A program made the translations under genes and the position numbers. The notes beneath the pieces were generated by a model, which worked only from the letters and a program-made list of their open reading frames with translations, did no database searches and was not told the origin of the DNA. Positions 55,887 through 64,000 of a stretch of DNA of 64,000 nucleotides are shown here, one piece after another (within the stretch, counting starts at the first letter, position 1; each line of letters begins with the position of its first letter). The stretch comes from Telopea speciosissima (Eukaryota; Streptophyta; Magnoliopsida; Proteales; Proteaceae). The DNA lies in NCBI RefSeq assembly GCF_018873765.1, contig NC_057919.1, forward strand, positions 22,236,698-22,300,697, given 5' to 3'.

Positions 55887-56678
55887 CCAATCTAACTTGA
55901 GTAGAAGGTCCTTGGGCTTGCTCTCCTTCGATTTAGCCTTTTCTCGTAATAGCTAACCTCCAAATCAAATCAAAGTAAAATTCATTCCAAATCATTAACC
56001 ATCACACACTAGCATAACACCAATTCAATCAACTACAGATGGAGTTGATGGTGACCTAGAAAGTATGAATACCATAGAACAGAAACCCATTCAGTTTGAT
56101 GTTTCTGACTGATCAAAAACATTTTAGGACAAGCAAATTTGATAGGTCTACTACCTGAATCTTTCAGGAAGATCTCAGTCCCATGGCAACTCTGGGAAAA
56201 GGAGCATTTCTATTTATTTTATGGAACATGATGGAATATATTCATCATAATATGAATTTGGATCTACAGAATGATAATGCGAGATTCTACATATAATTCA
56301 TGTATAATCTATTGCATTAATTGGATTAATGGTACTGCACAAGTTCAATTTACAAAACTGAATGGGGATATCATCACAGCAAAACTGACAATAAGTAACC
56401 TCCAAAATTCTAGAAAACAAGAGACTTCACCAACTCCATTTTATCTGGGGTCTTGAGATTAAGTTTGTCAGACTATCTGTCCTTGGCTGTATGGTGTAAG
56501 GAATATTCTTCCATATAGATTCCAATCAAATGCAAGTCCATCATGAAGATACTGGAACATGAAGCTCCACAAAAAATAGTGCCGTCAAAGAATATAATGA
56601 GGACATAACTTGAAAACTTCCCATACCTTGCATCCACTTAATCTAGTAGAAATAACCCATTTCCAAACGCACCAGGTG

Positions 56679-56826
56679 TCAGTCCTTCCACTTGTTGACA
56701 TACCGGAGGAATGCCAAAGCTGGACTGTCCCTCGGTGGGGCACGGACACGTGTTGACCTCCGAACCACAGCCTCTTCCAATGCAATCTTTTGAGCAATAT
56801 CCCTAGATCTCTTCTGCAATGCAGGG
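56679..56826 (-). CDS. DDT/WHIM gene, last exon and stop codon
   Basis: The acceptor is TTTCACAG|CCCTGC. The exon is 148 nt, phase 2, and ends in TGA at 56681-56679. It encodes RSRDIAQKIALEEAVVRRST, RVRAPPRDSPALAFLRYVNK and WKD. The R-R-S-T-R-V-R-A-P patch and the FLRYVNKW end match what I remember of the family C-terminus. Confidence 0.86.
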
Positions 56827-59800
56827 CTGTGAAATTGCAAATGGCATGCATTAGCAGGTAGGTATGATTGTGGAAGTTGTAACACACGCACACACAATAA
56901 AGGAGCCGGTTAATATCCCATATGAAACAAAGGGAAGTGAAGATAGTCTCATTCTGTACCTCTCTTCTTCCTCACCAGACAAGTCTTAAAGAAATTTGTC
57001 CAGTGTGAAGGGAGTACTCAAATAGTGATGATATTTGAATAGGTAATTGAGTTATCAAAATTAATATGATCTATGTAAGTAAGAAACTTCATTTCCAAAT
57101 TGAAAATTCTGTCCTGTTGGACACCTTTTATATGTTGTTACAGGAGGTTCTGCACAGAAACCCTGTAGCCATGTCAAACACCAACATATTGTCCCGACTA
57201 CTTCCTACATTTCCTTTATAACTGACACATGGCAACTTCCCAAATTCAGTGGACATATTGTCCACATTATCACCTAGTCATGTGTCAAATTCCAGAGCAA
57301 TCTAACTTTTAAATGTGTCATATAATGCTCTGAGAATTATCCGAAAAAGTGGGACTGTTGAAAAGAAAATCAAGTGAAGTGACCAACAGCTGCCTAGTGC
57401 AGTTGGTGGGCTGTGGTGCGCTTCATGCCCATGCTCACCAGGAGGTCTCGAGTTCGAGTCTCCTGGCTGGTACCTTTCCCCCTCCCTATTCCCCCTGGAT
57501 CATTATTGTCTCCTGTTCCCTGCCCGGTACAGTGGTCCAGTTTCTCTCATAGGGGGCGGGAAATGACGACCTAACCCCCTGCCCGAACACACTGCCCGAG
57601 GGAGGTTGAAACGTCATTCCGCCTCCCTATGAGAGGAACTGGACCACTGTACCAGGCAGGGAACAGGACAGGAAAAAAATTCATTCCTCCCACCCCCCTT
57701 AAAAAAAAAAATCAAGTGAAGCACCACATACTTAGTGGGAGAAACAAGCCATAACATTTTACATGTGGCCTTTATAGGAGATGCCCTGTATATCCAATCG
57801 TCAAAATGCCAAATCATCTTGTCCACATAGCCAAAAGTAGGAATGTAGGAAAAATTCCTACATACGCCCTACAACCAATGTGTAGGAAACTTTGCCCAAA
57901 AAAATTTGGGGTTGGGGGACTGCAGTTTAAAAGTAACAACATCCCTGAATGCTGCCAGGATAATCTCACCCTCCATATGTTGTTTTCTATAAATATTTCT
58001 TCTTCCTCTATTCTCTAGTAATGGGAAGGAGAGGGGACATTCACATTATCATGATATTCAATAAGGAAAATCGAGTCTCCAATCTATCTAAAAAATACAG
58101 AGCCCCTCAAAGATTATAAATGGGCTAACTGATGTTGAAAATAATTTCTGGTGTTTTTCACCCCCCAAAATAAGGGATAACATACAAAAAGATGCAGTAG
58201 AATAACAGTCAGCACTTTTACCTACGAGTAAGAACAAGGATAAAATACTCATCCCAAAGATGACAAACTATGCAATGGCCATAATGAGGTTGAAGATTGG
58301 ATGTTCCAATAAGAGGACAACCATCTCATGTAAGTAGTTAACACTTCCATGTAAATTTCAACATCTCACAAACATAATGTGCATAGTTTTTTAGGTGTCG
58401 CCTAGGCGTCCAGTCGCATTTCAGGGTCTAAGGCATGTTGTCGCCTTATTGGATGCAGGAAAGGCGACCACCTTGGTCACTTGGGCATGGCCTTGGACAG
58501 CTTGGCCTGCCTTGTGACCTGGGCAGACAGCTTATTGTATTGTGTGTATGTGTGTGTTTGTGTTAAAATTATATGAAATAGATTCTGTATATAACCTTTC
58601 TATTGGTTTGTGTACAGGATTATGAAGCATTGCGATACATGAGAACATGCCTAATGCATACTTAGATAGTTAAGTGCTCTATAATTCTGTTTCTTAGTTA
58701 TATGCTATTATGCTTTTAGTTTATTGCTTTGTTTTTTATGAATATGTATATATAATATCTTATGCTTTGCTTATTCTATGTTAGTTTTCTCATATTAGGT
58801 CATTACTAGCATAATTATATCATATTGCATTGATCTGGCTTGTATGTTGATTCTTGATGTGGCTCAAATGTTGATTATTTATGTAGCATATAAACATAAT
58901 TATATTATTGCTATACTATATATAATGCACGCCTTGGGTCACTTGGTCACCCTAACAACTTAAGTTACTTAACATGCATTACATTGATCTTCCATTAGAA
59001 CTGTGAAATTTATTACGTAAATTTGTGGGCAGGGGGGGGGGGAGATCATAGAAGGCTAACTTGTATCTATCAAAAAGTTAGTTGATGTACATAATGTAAA
59101 AGGACATTGATAAGCAAATAAAACAATAGGATTATTCAGCCAAAGTGTGAAAATGGAAGCTACTCCTGTAACTATTGCCTTCTACTTTCACCACCACTTT
59201 CAAATATATTAAACCAAAAAAGACATATTTAAAGACAACGATCAACAGAATCTTTCATCAATGAATGACAGAAATCTCTACCCTATTTATTTAAGACCAG
59301 TAACTCACCATATTCTGTTATAATATTTCTCAAGCTGCTTTTTAAGAGCCCTCTCCCTCTCCCCTTTACAATTCAGTGAACCCATCAATGCATCAAGCTG
59401 CTTAATAAAGGCAGGTTGTAAACATTAAAAATTTGAAAAATATGCATAAACTGGTTTTGTCACGTTTATGTATGTGAATGATATGATTACCTCTTCCTTC
59501 ACATTGTAATATCCCCACAGCTTGGAGTCACAACTCTCAACAAAAATCCTTCCATCACGCTTGAAAAACCAATACCTGTTATAATTTCTATCTTTCCCCA
59601 AAGGGTGGGTGCGAACAAAACATTTCTCCATCTCTCGTTCAAGATGTTCCTTCTGTAGAATGAACAATGTCAAGAGAGAGAGAGAGAGAGAGGGAGAATA
59701 GGAGATTGAAGGAGATTAATGAGAGGAAAAAAAGTTCGTCTCACCCTTTTCTCGCTACTTTTCTTCTCCTGAGCTTCCTTCTCTTTATCTTTCTTCCTTT

Positions 59801-61936
59801 GCAGTTCTTTTCTGTGATCCTCCATGTTAGATGACACTAGCATATCCTCCAGAGTGACCTTCATATTCTTCTGTTGCTTGACTTCCCTTGATGCTATGTT
59901 CACATGATGGCTTTCACTGCATAAAAGTCAAAGCCATGATATGAATGCAATCTTTTCTCAAGTACATCAAATCATTTGCAACTCAAAACACCATAGTCCT
60001 AGCTAAAATAGAGGAACTCATACCTGTTTTCTGATGCATGGTTCCCCTCCTTCCGATCTTCTTTGTCTGGAATGTCTCCAATTGTCCCAATGCTATTGCC
60101 ATTCTCACATATGTTCAGAATTTGTTCCCCATTTTCCAGGGTATAATCCTGTAGTACTCCTTTGGTGTCAGAGTGCGCTTTCAAAAGTTCCTTCTCCTCT
60201 CTCCGCTTTCTAGCTTCCTCCAAGGCCTCTCCCCTCCTCGTGGCTGCAAGTGTCTGATGTTGTTCAATATATTTATCCAACATCTCCCTGATAGCATTGG
60301 TTGCAAGGGCCTGATCAACCAGCTCCCGCAAGATGCCCAATTTAGCTTGAGTATCTAGAAGGCCATAATGACCCTGTTTTATTGTTCCTATATGAGTGGA
60401 TAATTCTGGTATATCTTCCATCTCTAAGAAGTCACACAAATAGTCTGTCCAATTCATTACAGATATCTGAAACGAGAAGGAAAATAAGACAATCGCGAAA
60501 ATAATCAATATCAGGAAAGAAGAAAAATGAATCAAAATATTACAGAACAAGGTTATGCATGAGTATTTGAATAACCATGCACTTCCATAACTAACTAGAT
60601 TTTCTACCTTTGGTTTCCGCCTTTTTCCCTTTATGACCATGAAGTAGCCACCATTGTCTTTCATTAGCAAACGAAGAACTGCTGAATGTGATTCCACTAC
60701 GAGAATAAGATTGCTATCCTTGTGGCAAATTGCATTTTCAAAATCTTCAAGGGAGAATGGCCACAGGTTCAACAACCTGGCAAATGAAGAGAAGAAGTCC
60801 CAAACCATTAGAAGGTGACCAACACATTCCATTGGAACACCAAAATCCCTTGATGGAGACGGGCGATCAGTGAAAACTGGATCATCAGCTCCAGGTTGGA
60901 CTAAATGATCCTCAATTGGGTATCTAATTGGTTCCTCTGGTTTTTCAATTTCTGCATATTGAGATGTCAAAATGTAAGAGTATAGTCAAATGAAGATTCA
61001 TTTAGACAAATTTTGATCAAGAAACCTCCCAGACATTTTAAAATACAGAAGGAAACAGATGTGAGGTTCATTGGAAAGTAGAAATCAAATATATTGCTAT
61101 TCTCAGGGGGGAAAGAAAAAAAGACATCTTGTCCATTAAGCATGATGAATATCATCCATGATATTTTGCCAGCAGAAATAAATAAATAAATAAATCAAAA
61201 AGCTGTATTGTCATTTCTGTCATGTAAGCTGGTATTTGTAGTGCAGCACAAGTATTGCCTAAAAGTCATACAAGATTAAAATCAAGTTCACAAGGACTAT
61301 TTGACCATATAACTACCTTTCCTTGCCTTCTTTCTCATGGTCAAGCCTTCAGAGTTCTCAGTTCCCAGTTTTTTCCCTTTGTTGGCCTCCTCATTTTTAG
61401 TATACTGAATAAGAGAACATGAGAAATTCAGAGCAATCAAGAAATTATAATATCCATTAAAATTATAGTGGAAAGAAAGAAGTCTGATTAGAAAATTACT
61501 GAGACAGTTTTGCTAGCTTCTTTGCTTTTCCTGCGTCTATTGCTTCCCAGGCATCCATCCTGAGTGGAGAGTTTCTCTCGCAGCTCTTCTGGAGTTTCAG
61601 TGGAAATTCCATGCTTCTTTGCCAGTTTATCATGAACCACCCATGGAAAACTTCTTGAAGTGGATTCTCTAATAAATGACTTAAGTACATTCCTAGTGAA
61701 AGGCAGCTTCTTCAATATCAGATCATCCACATTTACTATTGAACTACCGGTCACTTTCTTATCATTGCTAAGCCATCCTACTTCATACTGAACTATTTCA
61801 ACATCCTCCAGAACCCTAAGTATTTTGCATGGGTAAACACAATTATCTTTTCTTCCATTTACTTCCAAGCCTTCCATAAAGCGTTCTTGCAACTTTGTGC
61901 AGATTGATTTTACAAGATCGCCCAACTTGAGCATGC
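56679..61936 (-). CDS. DDT/WHIM-domain chromatin-remodelling protein (5' incomplete)
   Basis: Eight minus-strand exons: 61936-61500, 61404-61317, 60951-60608, 60466-60024, 59916-59745, 59652-59491, 59400-59309, 56826-56679. All junctions are GT-AG and phases agree. The first visible exon enters in phase 1, so at least one upstream exon (N-terminal WAC half) is missing. About 628 residues are visible of a family length near 720. Order: the rest of the WAC region (LGDLVKSICTKLQERF, YEVGWLSNDKK), a DDT domain in exon 3 (FGVPMECVGHLLMVWDFFSS), WHIM1 in exon 4 (TIKQGHYGLLDTQAKLGILR), a K/E coiled region, then WHIM2/WSD (THPLGKDRNYNRYWFFKRDG). Plant DDT-related proteins bind ISWI remodellers such as CHR11/CHR17 (family knowledge). 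No frame damage is seen. It resembles the Arabidopsis DDT protein I recall as At5g08630/DDR4; the locus name is from memory. Confidence 0.88.
57380..57710 (+). mobile_element. tRNA-derived SINE with A-tail and TSD, containing a nested palindrome
   Basis: The TSD is ATCAAGTGAAG at 57369-57379 and 57711-57721. The tRNA-like head at 57384-57472 has an A-box-like TAGTGCAGTTGGTGGGC and a B-box-like GGTCTCGAGTTCGAGTCTCC. The body at 57512-57682 is a foldback (GGTACAGTGGTCCAGTTTCT and its inverse). It ends in a run of about ten A. Confidence 0.78.
58383..58965. mobile_element. hAT relic related to the 5079-6519 element
   Basis: Starts GCATAGTTTTTTAGGTGTCG with CGCCTAGGCGTCC and AGGCGACCACCTTGG blocks, and ends near GCCTTGGGTCACTTGGTCAC. 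A shorter relic with CATAGTTTTCAAGGTGACAA lies at 29761-29885. It is in the last intron of the DDT/WHIM gene. Confidence 0.45.
59309..59400 (-). CDS. DDT/WHIM gene, penultimate exon
   Basis: The acceptor is TTAAG|CAGCTT and the donor ATATG|GTGAGT. The exon is 92 nt, phase 0 to 2. It encodes QLDALMGSLNCKGERERALK and then KQLEKYYNRI. A 2482-nt intron follows, containing a SINE and hAT-like sequence. Confidence 0.82.
59491..59652 (-). CDS. DDT/WHIM gene, WHIM2/WSD exon
   Basis: The acceptor is CTACAG|AAGGAA and the donor GAAGAG|GTAATC. The exon is 162 nt, 54 codons, phase 0 to 0. It encodes EKCFVRTHPLGKDRNYNRYW, then FFKRDGRIFVESCDSKLWGY, the signature of the WHIM2 (WSD) module that contacts ISWI-type remodellers. 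Confidence 0.9.
59675..59693. repeat. (GA)n microsatellite in DDT/WHIM intron
   Basis: A short GA repeat in the 92-nt intron between the coiled-coil and WHIM2 exons; on the sense strand it supplies a CT-rich tract upstream of the acceptor. Confidence 0.8.
59745..59916 (-). CDS. DDT/WHIM gene, coiled-coil exon
   Basis: The acceptor is TATGCAG|TGAAAG and the donor AAAAGG|GTGAGA. The exon is 172 nt, phase 2 to 0. It encodes VTLEDMLVSSNMEDHRKELQ and then a K/E-rich helix. A (GA)n microsatellite lies in the short intron that follows. Confidence 0.82.
60024..60466 (-). CDS. DDT/WHIM gene, WHIM1 exon
   Basis: The acceptor is GTTTCAG|ATATCT and the donor AACAG|GTATGA. The exon is 443 nt, phase 0 to 2. 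It encodes WTDYLCDFLEM, THIGTIKQGHYGLLDTQAKL (WHIM1-like), then a charged helix EALEEARKRREEKELLK and an acidic tail. Confidence 0.88.
60608..60951 (-). CDS. DDT/WHIM gene, DDT-domain exon
   Basis: The acceptor is TATGCAG|AAATTG and the donor CCAAAG|GTAGAA. The exon is 344 nt, phase 1 to 0. It encodes EEPIRYPIEDHLVQPG, then the DDT domain: FGVPMECVGHLLMVWDFFSS, LLNLWPFSLEDFENAIC and HSAVLRLLM. It ends in the basic KGKRRKPK. Confidence 0.9.
61317..61404 (-). CDS. DDT/WHIM gene, exon 2 of visible part
   Basis: The acceptor is ATTCAG|TATACT and the donor AAAG|GTAGTT. The exon is 88 nt, phase 0 to 1, and encodes a lysine-rich linker, YTKNEEANKGKKLGTENSEG then LTMRKKARK. Confidence 0.8.
61500..61936 (-). 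CDS. DDT/WHIM gene, first visible exon (WAC region)
   Basis: The acceptor TTTTGCAG|GC precedes ATG CTC AAG; the codon is completed from an exon outside view, so this ATG is an internal methionine (family ...S-M-L-K-L-G-D-L). The donor is GTCTCA|GTAATT. The exon is 437 nt and encodes GRKDNCVYPCKILRVLEDVE, YEVGWLSNDKKVTGSS and a basic tail NRRRKSKEASKTVS. Confidence 0.88.
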
Positions 61937-62045
61937 CTGCAAAAATGTTTCAAATATATGAAGCAGACTGAAAGCATAAATCTGTCTGTTTGCGTAAAAA
62001 TTTGGAACCATAATTGATGTCTAAACATGATCAAACATGTTAAAG

Positions 62046-62336
62046 TGTTAAACCGTGGGCACCATATTATATAACCACGATAGAGGGAGTCCCTCATCGT
62101 GGACTCTACCTTTCCTTCTCTTTCTTTCTTTCTTTGTGATAGCTTAGTCTTAGATTAGTCTTCTTTCTTTTGTTCTTTCCTAGTCTGAATAGGAAAGCTC
62201 AATGTACTATGTTTCCTAGCTAAAAATAAGATTGGAAGGGGGGAGACTGCAATCGGTTGTTCGACTCTCTAGCAGCCTCCCCACTCGGTTCTTCTACTCT
62301 TCTTCATTGCTGATTTTATTCTGTGATCTTGTTACA
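62046..62336 (+). mobile_element. Copia 5' LTR (element 1)
   Basis: Starts TGTTAAACCGTGGG (a nearby TGTTAAAG at 62038 is an alternative), contains ACGATAGAGGGAGTCCCTC and ends CTTGTTACA. The primer site TGGTATCAGAAC at 62337-62348 follows directly. It is inserted in the intron upstream of the first visible DDT/WHIM exon. Confidence 0.75.
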
Positions 62337-62348
62337 TGGTATCAGAAC

Positions 62349-63173
62349 AATAGAACTAGTAATTGCTCTCTTTCAAATCCTGGTTTGATAGTCTCTTCTC
62401 AAGTTATTTTTGGTTCTTGGTTGCAGCTACCATAAGCTGCCTATCTACTTCAAGTTGCCCGAGTTATCAATGAATATGAATTAAACTAGGGCATCCTTCT
62501 ATATCTACACTGCTGATTATGAAGATTCTGGTTTTCGGATATCAAATTTCAAGTTTATGAAGAATATATGAAGCCTGCGGTAGCAAATTTTGCAGTTTCC
62601 GGTTTTTGAAATTACTTTTTCCTCAGCCAGATGATTGAAGCCATATTCTGACACTTGATCCAATTGTTGGGGCCATTCTATGGTCTGATCTTCTGCAATT
62701 AGATTTCTTCTACCGATTGGCGGCCCTCTGTTTTCTGGTTACAAAACAGACCATGTTTCTTCGATTACTTATTTACTTCTGATCTGCCCCACTGATCAGA
62801 CTATGGCTTTGCGAGTTGTTCCCCTATCTGAATACCTGCTTCAATCCATTTTTTAGGTCATTCTGACCTACTGATTTCGAGGTATTGATTTACTTCTAAA
62901 ATTTTTTGGTTTGCTTACTGCCGGCTTCAATTTTTTGGAATTCCTCTGCCGATTATAAGATATTGCACATCTCCTCCACTGGCTGTGGACTAGTACTCTC
63001 GGTGAATGCTTTCTCTGATCCCTATACTACCTGTTTGTATATGATGGCTGAGTCCAAGGCTCCTATGGACAATGTCCACATACAGATCACCAACATCAAG
63101 TTGACTGGTGTCTCAAAGTATGGGCTATGGTCTTAGGCAATTCTAGTTTATATCTGTAAAGAATCCCAGAACC
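62349..63173 (+). pseudogene. Copia element 1 leader and broken gag start
   Basis: After an untranslated leader, a frame near 63041 reads AESKAPMDNVHIQITNIKLT then GVSKYGLWS, a stop (TAG at 63134-63136, where CAG would give Q), then AILVYICKES. This is the KL-G--Y--WSQA motif at the start of Copia gag. It is cut off at 63174 by the inverted LTR. Confidence 0.68.
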
Positions 63174-63468
63174 TGTAACCAGTACCTGGCAAAGAGAAGA
63201 GAGAAGATAGAAAGCGACTAGGGAGAAGAAGAGAGAACATGGGAGAAAAGGGCTGTGCAATAGAATGTCACTTTTACCGTACTAGCCAACATATGTTTAT
63301 ATTAAGTCAAAACAGAATTAGAAAAGGAATACAACTCTTACCTAATTAAGACTAAAGCCTAAACAAAAAACTTAGTTAGACTAGGAAACTAACAACTAAA
63401 GACATAAAGCAATAAAGGAAATCAACCACGATTGGGGGACTCCCCCTATCGTGTTACATATCTTAACA
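63174..63468 (-). mobile_element. Copia 3' LTR (element 2, opposite orientation)
   Basis: On the minus strand it starts TGTTAAGATATGTAACACGA and ends TGGTTACA, 295 bp, similar to the LTR at 62046. It is preceded (minus strand) by the purine tract TTGAGGGGGAG, which marks a 3' LTR; the element body therefore runs right from 63469. Confidence 0.72.
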
Positions 63469-64000
63469 CTCCCCCTCAAGCTGGAGTATACATATATCAA
63501 AGGAAAGCTCCAGCTTGGACCAACAAGAATAAATATGAAAGGCAGCCCCAGTCTTGAAAACATGTAGTCATAGACGCCAACGAGCACAAAGCAGCACTCC
63601 AATCAATAAATCCATCAACAATAGCAGCCCAAACAAATCCATCAGTAATACGCCAACATCAAAAGCTCTTCCCAAGGAAGTCAACAAAATGCAGCACCCA
63701 ACGGCTACATCAAACATTCTTCCCAATGAAGGTAACAAAATGCAAGTAGTAACCTCCTCAAATAAAGACAAACAAAAGTGCAACTCCAATGGTTACATAA
63801 AATCCCATAAAAAGTGCAACTCTAATGGCTAGACAAAAACCCATAAAAGTGCAGCTATGGCTACACAAAATCCCATAAAAGTGCAGCTCCAGTGACTACA
63901 CAAAAGCCCATAAAAGTACAGCTCCAATAGCTACACAAAAGCGCTTCTCAAGGAAGGCACTCCAACAAATAAAATTGCTTGCAGTAGACATCTTCACAGA
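63469..64000 (-). mobile_element. Internal 3' region of Copia element 2 (continues past window)
   Basis: The polypurine tract is next to the LTR. GTGCAACTCCAATGGTTACA and AAAGTGCAGCT(A/C)...GGCTACA-like units repeat between 63775 and 63940 with a period of about 35-40 bp. No pol domain is visible. Confidence 0.5.

Noticed and set aside
57384-57472. Functional tRNA gene
   Set aside because: The A and B boxes are tRNA-like but the stems do not pair; TSD and A-tail show a SINE.
61934-61934. True start codon of the DDT/WHIM protein at this ATG
   Set aside because: An acceptor site directly precedes it and the exon enters in phase 1; the family has an upstream WAC exon.
63775-63940. CRISPR-like array
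   Set aside because: The short repeats near 35-40 bp are imperfect and contiguous, inside a plant Copia element; no spacers or cas genes.

Overview
This window is nuclear DNA from a flowering plant. The evidence is a nuclear-type tRNA-Ser(UGA), GT-AG introns of up to 7.7 kb, plant-specific gene families (an HDC1/Rxt3 protein, nodulin-21/VTL iron transporters, a DDT/WHIM protein), an Au SINE, and many plant hAT, Mutator-like, Copia, LINE and TRIM-like elements. The lineage cannot be fixed from sequence alone. The very long, repeat-filled introns would fit an early-diverging eudicot or a similar large-intron genome, but that is a guess. There are no bacterial genes, operons or CRISPR arrays.

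Layout. (1) About 0.38-33.4 kb, minus strand: one very large gene for a homologue of HDC1 (Rxt3-domain scaffold of plant histone deacetylase complexes). I place nine coding exons, including an 8-nt microexon at 23482-23489. The introns reach 7.7 kb and are filled with transposons, and the 3' end lies beyond position 1. The first coding exon carries an apparent 1-nt (or -2-nt) frameshift near 32.33 kb. (2) About 33.4-40.7 kb: intergenic repeats, including an Au SINE with a 20-bp target-site duplication (TSD) and an internally deleted LINE with a 14-bp TSD and an A-tail. (3) About 40.76-52.10 kb: a large inverted duplication whose outer arms each carry an intact, intronless VTL gene (97% identical proteins, divergently transcribed). 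Inner matching segments carry Helitron-like 3' ends. (4) 52.93-53.02 kb: tRNA-Ser(UGA), followed by two direct hAT-like elements. (5) 56.68-61.94 kb, minus strand: eight exons of a DDT-WHIM chromatin-remodelling partner gene. Its N-terminal (WAC) exon is not visible. A decayed Copia element lies in the upstream intron, with a second Copia LTR inserted in its gag in the opposite orientation.

Two single-copy-type chromatin genes (HDC1, DDT/WHIM) flank a young, locally duplicated transporter pair. Almost everything else is mobile DNA. The best-supported unusual items are the in-phase 8-nt microexon, a Pack-MULE-like element carrying the promoter and two 5' exons of a signal-peptide gene, at least six Mutator-like elements with 9-bp TSDs, and the palindromic VTL duplication. 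The poly-C/poly-T block at 1.14-2.32 kb looks like an assembly or polishing artefact lying across a real Copia element.

I did not find a wholly new biological system. The exon maps below were spliced by hand from frame, splice-site and remembered family patterns, and should be checked with transcripts.
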